A stretch of 7,658 nucleotides of DNA, from positions 1-7,658 of the forward strand of contig JAEUJR010001182.1 of NCBI GenBank assembly GCA_016793585.1, in the 5' to 3' direction. The notes under the pieces were generated by a model, which saw nothing but the letters and a program-made list of their open reading frames with translations, was not told the DNA's origin and searched no databases. Position 1 is the first letter of the stretch. Every line of letters begins with the position of its first letter. Of this stretch, positions 1-6,639 are shown one piece after another. The stretch is from Archangium sp. Lineage in GTDB: Bacteria; Myxococcota; Myxococcia; Myxococcales; Myxococcaceae. Position numbers and translations under genes: made by a program.

Positions 1-44
1 GCGTTCGGGCGGCCGACGAGCGTGACGATGGCGGTCTCGCTCAC
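1..44 (-). CDS. feoB: Ferrous iron transporter FeoB, N-terminal fragment (runs off left edge)
   Basis: Only the first 14 codons are present, reading VSETAIVTLVGRPN from a GTG start. This matches the beginning of FeoB, whose G domain opens with a short beta strand followed by the P-loop GRPNxGKS; the window ends just before the GKS. FeoB is the inner-membrane Fe(II) transporter with a cytosolic GTPase domain. The start is supported by a GGAG Shine-Dalgarno element 7 nt upstream and by the lack of an ATG or GTG in the preceding in-frame codons. It lies 73 nt downstream of feoA on the same strand, the usual feoA-feoB order. GRPN is also found in Era/EngA-type GTPases, so the call leans on the feoA neighbour. 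The rest of the gene cannot be seen. Confidence 0.8.
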   Translation of the reverse strand, partial: MSETAIVTLVGRPN

Positions 45-51
45 GACGCTG

Positions 52-55
52 CTCC
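52..55 (-). promoter_or_regulatory. Ribosome binding site of feoB
   Basis: GGAG on the minus strand (CTCC on plus), 7 nt before the GTG start of feoB. It decides the start, because the first codon is GTG and the fragment is only 14 codons long. Confidence 0.6.
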
Positions 56-117
56 GAAGCGCGCGCGTGACGAGTGAGGACGAAGGGTCAGTTGGAGCTG
101 ACAGCCGGGCGCGCTGT

Positions 118-363
118 TCACGACGCAGCTCCGGCGGCTGGAGTCACTTCGACGTGCAGCGCGAGCTCACGGTCGATGGCGAGCTCGGTGTGCTGGTCGA
201 CGCGCACGTGCAGCGGACCCGAGAGCGGCGCCTTTCGCAGCACGGTGACGAGACAGCCCTCGGTCAGCCCGACCGCGCGCAGCCAGGTGGCCTCACGGTC
301 TGACAGTTTCAGCGCGGCGATGGTGGCAGGCGCGTGGAGCGGCAGCGCTTCGAGGGACGTCAC
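118..363 (-). CDS. feoA: Ferrous iron transport protein A (FeoA)
   Basis: This is an 81-residue cytosolic SH3-like protein that supports Fe(II) uptake by FeoB. The sequence starts MTSLEALPLHAPATIAAL and continues with the FeoA pattern: a leucine-rich helix with RAVGLTEG (29-36), a strand VTVLRKAPLSGPLHVRV (39-55), and a closing strand ELAIDRELALHVEV (60-73). The GTG start at 361-363 was chosen because it gives the usual FeoA length of about 75-85 residues and the usual MT-L-x-L opening. The frame stays open upstream to a GTG at 639, with another GTG at 453. The longer forms would run through or toward the 27-bp palindrome (591-617), have no FeoA-like sequence there, and show weaker G/C bias at third positions (about 70% against about 83% within FeoA). 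No clear Shine-Dalgarno precedes 363, so the start is less certain than the identity. feoB follows after 73 nt on the same strand. Confidence 0.82.
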   Translation of the reverse strand: MTSLEALPLHAPATIAALKLSDREATWLRAVGLTEGCLVTVLRKAPLSGPLHVRVDQHTELAIDRELALHVEVTPAAGAAS

Positions 364-590
364 GGCGGTGGCCTGTAGCGCCGCTTCCGACCACTCGTCC
401 AACAAACAGCAGAGACGAGTCTCGACGGAGCGCTCCGCACGTCGCAGCTGCACGGGCTCATGGGTGAGCAGTGGGTGCAGTGTCCTCCGAAGCCTCGGGG
501 GGCGGCGGTCTGCGTGGAACGGTACAGAGTCCGTGCATCGACGACCATTGGGTCGAGGCAGGCGCGGGTCGCCGCCCCTTCCCGGCCCCA

Positions 591-617
591 GATGGTTAGA
601 TAGTCTATCTAACCATC
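591..617. promoter_or_regulatory. Perfect 27-bp palindrome, candidate metalloregulator operator of feoAB
   Basis: Two 13-bp arms, GATGGTTAGATAG and CTATCTAACCATC, are exact reverse complements around a single central base (604). The site is AT-rich in a GC-rich window. A one-base loop makes it a poor RNA hairpin, but it suits a dimeric DNA-binding protein. It lies upstream of feoAB on the side where the promoter is expected. Fe(II) uptake operons are commonly controlled by Fur or DtxR/MntR-family repressors. The inner GGTTAG...CTAACC halves recall DtxR-type boxes (TTAGGTTAGCCTAACCTAA), but spacing and centre differ, so the regulator is not identified. Confidence 0.65.
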
Positions 618-668
618 CCCACCCAGATTCGTCCGCCACCCTCCGGCAAGACCGCTTTGATGGCGTTC

Positions 669-683
669 TTCGAACGGTTCGAA
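669..683. repeat. 15-bp perfect palindrome TTCGAACGGTTCGAA
   Basis: The arms TTCGAAC and GTTCGAA are exact reverse complements around one G (676). It lies 51 bp from the 27-bp palindrome, on the side further from feoA, with an unrelated sequence. It could be a second protein-binding site in the feo control region, or a chance palindrome. Confidence 0.35.
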
Positions 684-857
684 TCGAGCCTCACCGCCTG
701 TCGGCACGTGACGCGGCGAGCTTCGCATGCGCGATGAAGTTCCTCTGATGCGGAAAGGAGCAGGGAGGCTCGCGCATTCCATGCTGCCCGCGCTTCTGCT
801 TCGGGCTTCGGAGTGCCCGCTGACTGCTTCGTTTGCTCTGAGCTGCTCTTCACTTGC

Positions 858-2261
858 TCACGGCAGCGGCATGAAGATCTTCAGCCCGCTGCGACCACCA
901 GCGGCCAGCGTGTTGCTCTCGATGAAGTCGCTCGTGCTCGACAAGCCGTTGCCCTGCGTGATGGCGGTGTGGCCGTAGCGCTGACCGAGCGTGCTCGAGG
1001 TGTGCTCCCACGTGAGGATGAGGCCGGGAATCTTCAGCGCCTGCGCGAGCGAGATGTGCAGCTGCTTGAACTGCGAGCGCGGCAGGTTGTTGTCGATCTG
1101 ATTGCCGTTGCCCCAGACCTTGATGCCCATGGTGCGCTGAATCGCGCGGCTCACGCCCGTCGCGCAGAGCCCGAGCCCGCGGTAGCCGCCCATCGACAGT
1201 GCGACCGAGCGACCGTTCGCGGCGAGCCGGCGCATCTCGTTGGTGACGTGAATGCCGCCGCTCGTACTCGCGACCTTCTTCATCTGCGCGAGCTGGCCTT
1301 CGCTGATCTTCCCGTCGCGCGTGAGGTGGTGCTTCTTCTCGTAGGCCTTCACCGCTGCTTCGGTGCGTTTGTCGAAGAGCCCGTCGATCTTCCCCGGGTT
1401 GTAGCCGAGCTTCTTCAGCAGTTGCTCGCTGTGCTTCACGGCGCCGCTGCGCTCTCCGAGGGCCTGCGGCGTGTGCTTCGAGAGAATGAAGCTCGTCTTG
1501 AGCCGCTTCCACGTGCGGGCGTCGACCTGACCCGTGGGCTCGAGCCCCGCGTGCCGCTGGAACGCCTTCAGCGCGCCCGTGGTGCGCTCGTCGAAGACAC
1601 CGTTGGTGTGCTGCGGATCGAAGCCGGCGGCGCGCAGGTGACGCTGCACGTTGCCGACCGAGAAGCCCTTCGCACCTTCCCCGAAGCCACGCGCGGCGGC
1701 CTTCGTGGTGCGTGCGTCGAGGCGATCCTGCGCCTTCGACGGGTTCATGCGGCGCCGCTCGGGAGCGTGCTTCAGCGCAGCGACTTCACGTGCGAGCACC
1801 GAGCGACCGAACTTCGCGATGGCTCCCGCGTCGTTCTTGATGTCGGCCTGATCAGCCTTGAACGCCTTCACAGCCGCGAACGTCTGCTTCGAGTACACGC
1901 CGTCGGCCTTGCCCACGTCGTAGCCGAGCAGCTGCAGGCGCTTCTCGATGGTCTTCACCTCGCCCGACTGCTGACCGACGGAGAAGAAGCCATCGCCCTT
2001 GTGTTCGCGAATGCGGTCGCGCGTGTGGCGGAGCTTCTCCATCGTGCGCGCGTCGGCGATGCCCGTCGTCGGCAGGCCCCACGCTTCCTGAAACGCGCTC
2101 AACGCCTTCGTCAGCGCCGGCGAGCTCTGGCCATCGACGGTGCCCGGGTTGAAGCCAGCGAGCTTGAGCAGCTTCTCGGCCTCGCGAACGGTCGCGGGGG
2201 GAGTTGCCGGCGTCGTCGGAACGACCGGGCGAATCAGGTTCGGGTTGATGGGTGCGGGCAT
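858..2261 (-). CDS. Protein with four peptidoglycan-binding repeats and a C-terminal CHAP/NlpC-P60-like Cys/His domain; putative cell wall amidase
   Basis: A 467-residue protein. Four PG_binding_1-type repeats are readable, each with a helix, a (L/A)G(F/Y)(N/D)xxxxDG-like turn (NG in repeat 3) and a (T/A)xxAxxAF/Y helix: about 24-78, 99-138, 200-256 and 272-330. Residues 139-198 form a charged, Arg/Lys-rich linker. The C-terminal part (about 336-467) has the only cysteine, Cys366, in GLCATGVSRAI, then WGNGNQIDNN (383-392), and His431 in YGHTAI. That order (Cys, WGN segment, then GH-hydrophobic) resembles CHAP or NlpC/P60 papain-fold peptidases that cut peptidoglycan peptides; Asp445 or Asn450 could complete a triad. 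The start is ATG with GGAG 6 nt upstream. The N-terminus (MPAPINPNLIRPVVPTTPATPP) is Pro/Thr-rich and shows no Sec, Tat or lipoprotein signal, which is odd for a wall-acting protein. Repeat assignment is firm; the enzymatic role is inferred. Confidence 0.8.
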   Translation of the reverse strand: MPAPINPNLIRPVVPTTPATPPATVREAEKLLKLAGFNPGTVDGQSSPALTKALSAFQEAWGLPTTGIADARTMEKLRHTRDRIREHKGDGFFSVGQQSGEVKTIEKRLQLLGYDVGKADGVYSKQTFAAVKAFKADQADIKNDAGAIAKFGRSVLAREVAALKHAPERRRMNPSKAQDRLDARTTKAAARGFGEGAKGFSVGNVQRHLRAAGFDPQHTNGVFDERTTGALKAFQRHAGLEPTGQVDARTWKRLKTSFILSKHTPQALGERSGAVKHSEQLLKKLGYNPGKIDGLFDKRTEAAVKAYEKKHHLTRDGKISEGQLAQMKKVASTSGGIHVTNEMRRLAANGRSVALSMGGYRGLGLCATGVSRAIQRTMGIKVWGNGNQIDNNLPRSQFKQLHISLAQALKIPGLILTWEHTSSTLGQRYGHTAITQGNGLSSTSDFIESNTLAAGGRSGLKIFMPLP

Positions 2262-2267
2262 GACGTT

Positions 2268-2271
2268 CTCC
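2268..2271 (-). promoter_or_regulatory. Ribosome binding site of the peptidoglycan-binding protein gene
   Basis: GGAG on the minus strand, 6 nt before the ATG at 2261. It fixes the start and therefore supports the absence of a signal peptide. Confidence 0.6.
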
Positions 2272-2276
2272 GAAAA

Positions 2277-2299
2277 GCGACGATGTATGGAATCGTCGC
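2277..2299 (-). promoter_or_regulatory. Hairpin with 8-bp stem in the 5' leader, next to the ribosome binding site
   Basis: GCGACGAT and ATCGTCGC are exact reverse complements separated by 7 nt. The structure ends 5 nt before the GGAG of the peptidoglycan-binding protein gene. In the transcript it could affect ribosome access or mRNA stability; as DNA it could be an operator. Confidence 0.4.
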
Positions 2300-2381
2300 C
2301 AAACGTCGGTCTCGCGCCCCGAGAGTATCTGGGTACAAACGTTACAAAGCGAGAGAAAGTCTCGCGATATCAAGAGCTCAA

Positions 2382-2393
2382 GACCTCGAGGTC
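2382..2393. repeat. 12-bp perfect palindrome GACCTCGAGGTC
   Basis: An exact self-complementary 12-mer in the divergent intergenic region, about 72 bp before the aminotransferase start. It abuts a TCAAGA direct repeat (2370-2383). It may be an operator; the length alone does not exclude chance. Confidence 0.25.
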
Positions 2394-2464
2394 ACAGTCC
2401 TGGACGGCTGGTGATCGCGGAGTTCAGGTCTTCCCTTTCCCACTCCGGGCGGTACATCGCGGGC

Positions 2465-3628
2465 ATGTCCACTCCGAACCTGCTGATGATTCCCGGCCCC
2501 ATCGGACTGTCACCCGACGTGCTCCGTGCGCTGTCGGAGCCGCAGCGCGGGCATCTCGACCCGGTCTTCATGCAGCGTTTTCAGAGCACCCTCAAACGGC
2601 TGCGTGACGTCTTCCACGCGCCGACGGCGCAACCCTTCGTCATCGCCGGCTCGGGCACGCTCGCGATGGAGCTGTCGGTCGCGAACCTGGTGCAGCCGGG
2701 CGACAAGGCGCTGGTGGTGAACACCGGCTATTTCTCCGACCGCATCGCCACCATGCTCGAATTGCACGGCGCAGCGGTCACGCACGTTCGCTGCGAGCCG
2801 GGAGACGCGCCACCGCTCGACGAGGTGGAAAAGGCGCTCTCGTCGAACCGTTTCAAGGTCATGACCATCACGCACGTCGACACGTCGACCGCGGTGCTGG
2901 CTCCGGTGCAGGCGCTGGCGAAGCTCGCACGTGCCCACGGCGCCCTCTGCATCGTCGACGGCGTCTGCAGCGTCGGCGGTGAGGCGCTGGAGCTGGACGC
3001 GTGGGGCGTCGACGTGGCGTTCACCGCGAGTCAGAAGGCGCTCGGCGCGCCTCCGGGGCTGGCGGTGTTGCTCGCTGGCCCGCGTGCCATGGAGGCGTGG
3101 AAGGCGCGCACCAAGCCAGTCGCCGCGATGTACCTCGACTTCGCGCAGTGGCTGCCGATTCACCAGGCGTACGAAGCGGGCACGCCGTCGTACTTCGCGA
3201 CGCCCGCGGTGAACCTCATCTCGGCGCTCGACGTGAGCCTCGGTGAGCTGCTCGCCGAGACGATGCCGGTGCGGGTCGCGCGTCATCAGAAGCTCGCCCA
3301 CGCGGCCCGCGCGGCGTGGAGCGCGCTGGGGCTCGAGCTGCTCACGAAGCGCTCCGAGGTGACGGCGCACACCTTGTCGGCGGTGAAGTACCCGGCCGGC
3401 GTCGACGCCTCGCTCGTCAAACACGTCGGCGCTCAGGGCGTGAACATCGCCGGCGGGCTGCACCCGGTGCTGAAGGCGACCTACTTCCGCGTCGGGCACA
3501 TGGGCTCGACGAACGCGGGCACGCTGCTCGAGACGGTGGGAGCGCTGGAGCGCGCGCTGAAGACGGCCGGCCATCGCTTCGACGCGGGCGCGGGCGTGAT
3601 GGCCGTTCAGCGGTCGCTCGTGAGCTGA
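2465..3628 (+). CDS. Class V PLP-dependent aminotransferase, alanine/serine-glyoxylate type
   Basis: A 387-residue soluble enzyme of fold type I, predicted to move an amino group from alanine, serine or a related donor to glyoxylate or another 2-oxo acid. Visible landmarks: the opening NLLMIPGPIGLSPDVL (5-20), typical of this family; the cofactor-phosphate loop AGSGTLAMEL (61-70); VDGVCSVGG with Asp165, which pairs with the pyridine nitrogen; SQKAL with Lys191, the Schiff-base lysine; GTPSYFATPAVN (239-250); and FRVGHMG with Arg342, which in relatives holds the substrate carboxylate. Length fits the family. The ATG at 2465 was preferred over the in-frame GTG at 2411 because family members start just before this opening; the ribosome binding site is weak for both. 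It stands alone on its strand, so neighbours give no substrate clue. A 2-aminoethylphosphonate or other specificity within the family cannot be excluded. Confidence 0.88.
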   Translation: MSTPNLLMIPGPIGLSPDVLRALSEPQRGHLDPVFMQRFQSTLKRLRDVFHAPTAQPFVIAGSGTLAMELSVANLVQPGDKALVVNTGYFSDRIATMLELHGAAVTHVRCEPGDAPPLDEVEKALSSNRFKVMTITHVDTSTAVLAPVQALAKLARAHGALCIVDGVCSVGGEALELDAWGVDVAFTASQKALGAPPGLAVLLAGPRAMEAWKARTKPVAAMYLDFAQWLPIHQAYEAGTPSYFATPAVNLISALDVSLGELLAETMPVRVARHQKLAHAARAAWSALGLELLTKRSEVTAHTLSAVKYPAGVDASLVKHVGAQGVNIAGGLHPVLKATYFRVGHMGSTNAGTLLETVGALERALKTAGHRFDAGAGVMAVQRSLVS

Positions 3629-3673
3629 GTTCGACGTGACAAGGTTCTGCTTCGCGGCGCGGCCCTGACGGCG

Positions 3674-4246
3674 TCAGTCGTCGAGCGACGTGCAGTGCGG
3701 CGCCACGAAGCCGCCCGTCAGCGTGCCGCCATCGAACGTCGCCGTGAGACGAAACGAAATCAGCACACCAGGCTCGAGCCAGCGGGCGACGGCGCGCGCG
3801 TCGACGGCGCGCTCGAGCGGAGCCGACGTCACCGCACCGCCGAAGTCGAACAACGACACCCGCAGCCCATCGGCGAAGGTGACGGCGCCACCATCGGGCA
3901 GCACGCGCAGGTTTGCGATGGCGAGGGTGCGCAGCGGCGTCGGCGACGTCATCGACGGACAGGCCGGGTCGCCGCCCGAGTGCGCCTCGACATAGAGCCG
4001 CCCATCGGTCTGTACCCCGTGCTGGGCGCGCTCCAACGCGGCCATTCGAGTGCCAAAGCGGAGCAGCAGGTCGGTCGTCGCGCACTCCCCGCTGCAGCCC
4101 GCGTCGACCACGCCCGCGTCGACCGCTGGTTCGCCGGAACCACCCGCGCTCGCGCCAGCATCGACGCAGGTGGCACAGGTCTGCGGCGTTCCGCACGAGA
4201 CCAACACACCCAGAACTCCGGCGAGGGCACTGACACGTGTACGCAT
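3674..4246 (-). CDS. Putative lipoprotein of unknown function
   Basis: A 190-residue protein with a clear lipoprotein signal: MRTR, a hydrophobic stretch ALAGVLGVLVS, and the lipobox LVSC with the acylated Cys at 18, giving a mature lipoprotein of about 173 residues. After Cys18 comes a low-complexity Gly/Ala/Ser/Asp linker with repeated VDAG and four more cysteines (24, 27, 51, 55). Repeated DAG-type linkers of this kind are common in myxobacterial lipoproteins. The rest (about 57-190) looks like a compact, beta-rich domain with Cys96 and Cys185. I do not recognise a named family. Residues after the lipid Cys are Gly-Thr, not Asp, so the E. coli inner-membrane retention signal is absent. No Shine-Dalgarno precedes the ATG (the preceding bases are CGCCCCAC), yet the signal peptide fixes the start well; the frame remains open upstream to 4435 but loses the signal. 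It converges with the aminotransferase gene (45-bp gap) and diverges from the kinase gene. Confidence 0.75.
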   Translation of the reverse strand: MRTRVSALAGVLGVLVSCGTPQTCATCVDAGASAGGSGEPAVDAGVVDAGCSGECATTDLLLRFGTRMAALERAQHGVQTDGRLYVEAHSGGDPACPSMTSPTPLRTLAIANLRVLPDGGAVTFADGLRVSLFDFGGAVTSAPLERAVDARAVARWLEPGVLISFRLTATFDGGTLTGGFVAPHCTSLDD

Positions 4247-4289
4247 GTGGGGCGATTTAGACGCAGCGGTGAAGCGAGCCCACTCCGAG

Positions 4290-4317
4290 TTGCCACCCTG
4301 AGCGTCGCCGCTATCGT
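4290..4317 (+). promoter_or_regulatory. Candidate sigma-70-type promoter of the hybrid kinase gene
   Basis: A -35-like TTGCCA (4290-4295, 5 of 6 to TTGACA) and a -10-like TATCGT (4312-4317, 4 of 6 to TATAAT) are separated by 16 bp. They lie in the 116-bp divergent gap, 46 bp before the kinase ATG. Found by eye; no other pair in the gap was as good. Confidence 0.35.
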
Positions 4318-4362
4318 TCTTCGGGCATTCGTGTCGTCGAGCGGTGTGCCTTCGGGGGTCAC

Positions 4363-6623
4363 ATGGTTCCGCGAGCGGTTCTCGAGTCCGTCGTCGCGCA
4401 GGCGTCTGCGGCCATCTGGTTGGTCGACGCGTCACACCGGGTGGTGTGGGCGAACGACGCGACCTCGAAGATGGCGGGGGGCTGTACCGAAGGCGCGAAG
4501 GTGCTCGAAGACGTGCGACAGCCGTTCGTGCTCGTGCGCGAGCAGTACCTGCAGGCCCAGGCCTTTGCCGAGCACCGTGAGTGGTGCAGCCCCGTCAGCG
4601 CCGCCGGTCGCCGCCTCTCGGGGTGGACAGCGCCCTGGATGGAGGAGGGGGCGCGCCAGGGCACCGTCTGCCTGCTGCGTGACGTGCCGACGGCGTGTGA
4701 GTCGCAGCTGACCGAAGCGCTCCATTCGGTGCTCGACCAGATTCCCGACCCCGTCGCCGTGAGAGCGGCGAACGGGGCCTTCCTGCTCGCGAATCAGGCG
4801 TGCGCGACGCTCTATGGCACCTCGCCCGCGCTCCTGGTGGGCCGCTTCGACCGCGACTTCAGCGCGCCGACCCACGGCGACGCGCTCCGCGACGGCGCGC
4901 GGCGCTTGATGTCCTCGAGCACGGCCGAAGCCACCCTCGAGCATTCTCGCGACGAGACGACCGGCGAGACGCGCCACTTCCGCGCCATCAAGCGGCCCTT
5001 CAAGAACGCACAGGGTGACGACCAGCTGCTCGTCATCGCTCAAGACGTCACCGACGTGGTTCGCGGGCAGGAGCGCATCGCCGAGAGCGAGCAGCGGCTG
5101 CAGGAGGTGCTCAGCGTCACCCACGAAGCCGTGTGGGACTGGCACGTGCCGTCGGGCCGCGTGAAGCACAACCCACAATGGTACGCCCTGCTCGGCTTGC
5201 GCCCCGGCGACGAGGCCGACACCGTCGAGGCCTTCGCCACGCACCTGCACCCCGATGACCATGACGCCGTCTTCGCGCGGCTCGACGAGGTCGTCAGCGG
5301 TCGCGTCGAGGTGTACCGCTCGGAGCATCGGCTGCTGACCACCCACGGCGTCATTCACGTGAAGGACCGAGGCCGCGTCGTCGAGCGAGATGGGCTGGGG
5401 CACGCCGTCAGGGTCGTCGGCAGCTTCACTGACATCACCGCCGAGTGGCGCGCGACCGAAGCGCTCCGGCAGGCCCGCATCACCGCCGAGCAGGCCAACC
5501 TCGCCAAGAGCCGCTTCCTCGCCACCATGAGCCACGAGCTGCGCACACCGCTCAACGGCATTCTCGGCATGGCGCAGGTGCTGCTCGGCTCGAGCCACGA
5601 CCCGCAGGCGCTCGACGCCGCCCGCACCATTCTCGATTCGGGCCAGACGCTGCTCTGCGAGCTCAACGACATTCTCGACCTCTCGAAGATCGAGGCGGGC
5701 AAGCTGATGCTCGAGCCTCAGCCCTTCACGACCCGCTCGCTGATGGCAGGGGTGCAGCAGCTGTTCGGCCCGAAGGCGACCGAAGCGGGTCTGCGCCTCG
5801 AGGTGGTGGACCACACGCAAGACCGCCTGGTGTGCGGAGACGTCACGCGGCTGCGGCAGGTGCTGAACAACCTCGTCGCCAATGCGCTCAAGTTCACGCC
5901 GCGCGGCGCGGTCACCATCAGCGTCGACGAGCGCCGGGCCGACACGCACCAGGTCGAGCTCGAGTGGGCAGTCACCGACACGGGCATCGGCATCGCGAAG
6001 GAGCACCTGCCGCTGCTCTTCGAGCCCTTCACCCAGGCTGACAGCAGCACCACGAGACGCTTCGGCGGCACAGGCCTGGGCCTCTCCATCGTGCGGCGGT
6101 TGGTGGAACTCATGGGTGGCACCATCGGCGTCGACAGCGCGTTGCACGCGGGCTCCCGGTTCTGGTTCCGCGTGACCCTGCCGCGAGCGGCCGCCGCGAG
6201 CTCGCCGTCGTCGAGCCCGCCCTTGCCGCGGCTCAGCGGCCTTCGGGTGCTGGCGGTCGAAGACAACCTCATCAACCAGAAGGTCATTCTCGCGCTGCTG
6301 GCGAAGCTGGGAGCCGACGCCGTGGCGGTCGAGAACGGCGTGCGGGCAGTCGAGCTGCTGACGCAGACGAAGCGGCCCCAGCTCGTGTTGATGGACTGTC
6401 AGATGCCCGAGATGGACGGGCTCGAGGCGACCAGGCGGGTGCGGGCCTGGGAGCGCACGCGGGGCCTGCCCCCCATTCCCATCATCGCCGTCACCGCCTC
6501 GGCCTACGACGAAGACCGCGCACGATGTCTGGCGGCCGGGATGAACGAGCTGCTGCCCAAGCCCGTCGTGCTCGAGGCGCTCGGCTCGGCGATACGTCGC
6601 TGGCTCGAGCCGATGCCACGACT

Positions 6624-6639
<16 letters not shown>
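4363..6639 (+). CDS. Soluble hybrid sensor histidine kinase with three PAS domains and a C-terminal receiver
   Basis: A 758-residue signalling protein that autophosphorylates a histidine and passes the phosphate to its own receiver. Order of parts: a divergent PAS-like segment (about 8-108), a second PAS (about 117-232), a PAS_3-type PAS (about 245-360, with WDWHVPSGRV and HPDD), a short coiled helix (361-384), the HisKA dimer domain with MSHELRTPLNG (phospho-acceptor His391), and the HATPase domain with N box LNNLVANALKFTP (501-513), G1 DTGIGI (539-544), F box FEPFTQAD (553-560) and G2 GGTGLGL (568-574). A Ala/Ser/Pro linker (609-622) leads to a CheY-like receiver with Glu633-Asp634, phospho-acceptor Asp678 in LMDCQMPEMDG, Thr711 and Lys733. 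All catalytic residues are present. No signal peptide or membrane segment is seen, so it senses something inside the cell. The ATG follows GGGGG by 4 nt. There is no HPt domain or adjacent co-directional regulator, so its output partner is unknown. Confidence 0.93.

Larger units (their letters stand above)
364..857. other. Region upstream of feoA: long leader and operator-bearing region
   Basis: This 494-bp stretch lies between the putative peptidoglycan amidase gene and feoA, both on the minus strand. It contains the 27-bp palindrome at 591-617 and the 15-bp palindrome at 669-683. If transcription of feoAB begins near 591, the leader before the chosen feoA start is roughly 230 nt. A 62-codon frame on the minus strand (548 to 360) ends in a GTGA overlap with the feoA start, but has no convincing Shine-Dalgarno. 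I could not assign clear -35/-10 hexamers. No strong terminator is visible after the upstream gene: 4-5 bp stems around 740-815 are too weak to call, so readthrough is possible. Confidence 0.5.
2262..2464. other. Divergent intergenic region between peptidoglycan-binding gene and aminotransferase gene
   Basis: This 203-bp region must hold promoters in both directions. Its centre (about 2320-2380) is richer in A/T than the flanking genes. It contains a hairpin at 2277-2299, TACAAA repeated at 2334-2339 and 2343-2348, TCAAGA repeated at 2370-2375 and 2378-2383, and a 12-bp palindrome GACCTCGAGGTC at 2382-2393. I could not assign -35/-10 pairs with acceptable spacing in either direction. Confidence 0.5.

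Noticed and set aside
118..639. 173-residue extended form of FeoA from the GTG at 639
   Set aside because: It would place the 27-bp palindrome inside the coding region, its GGAGG directly abuts the GTG with no spacing, and the extra 92 residues show no FeoA-like or other family sequence.
605..853. 82-codon minus-strand frame between the peptidoglycan-binding gene and feoA
   Set aside because: Starts at GTG without a ribosome site, shows weak third-position bias, has no recognisable pattern, and its stop lies within the 27-bp palindrome. It looks like intergenic sequence.
813..2414. Long plus-strand open frame opposite the peptidoglycan-binding protein gene
   Set aside because: The translation is Arg/Leu/Ala-rich without domains, and the minus-strand frame has four clear repeats, a ribosome site and catalytic-like motifs. 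High GC makes such antisense frames common.
3665..3677. CTGAC-GGC-GTCAG hairpin at the end of the lipoprotein gene as a terminator between convergent genes
   Set aside because: The stem is only 5 bp, includes the lipoprotein stop codon and has no U-tract on either strand.
4171..4184. TGGCAC-N-TGC sequence resembling a sigma-54 promoter
   Set aside because: The GG-to-GC spacing is one base short of the required 10, and it lies inside the lipoprotein gene.
4815..4829. TGGCAC...CCGC with correct -24/-12 spacing
   Set aside because: Lies within the kinase coding region with no gene suitably placed downstream, and the -12 half matches only GC.
4432..6147. 571-codon minus-strand frame opposite the histidine kinase
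   Set aside because: No recognisable domain; it mirrors the codon bias of the kinase, whose motifs are unambiguous.
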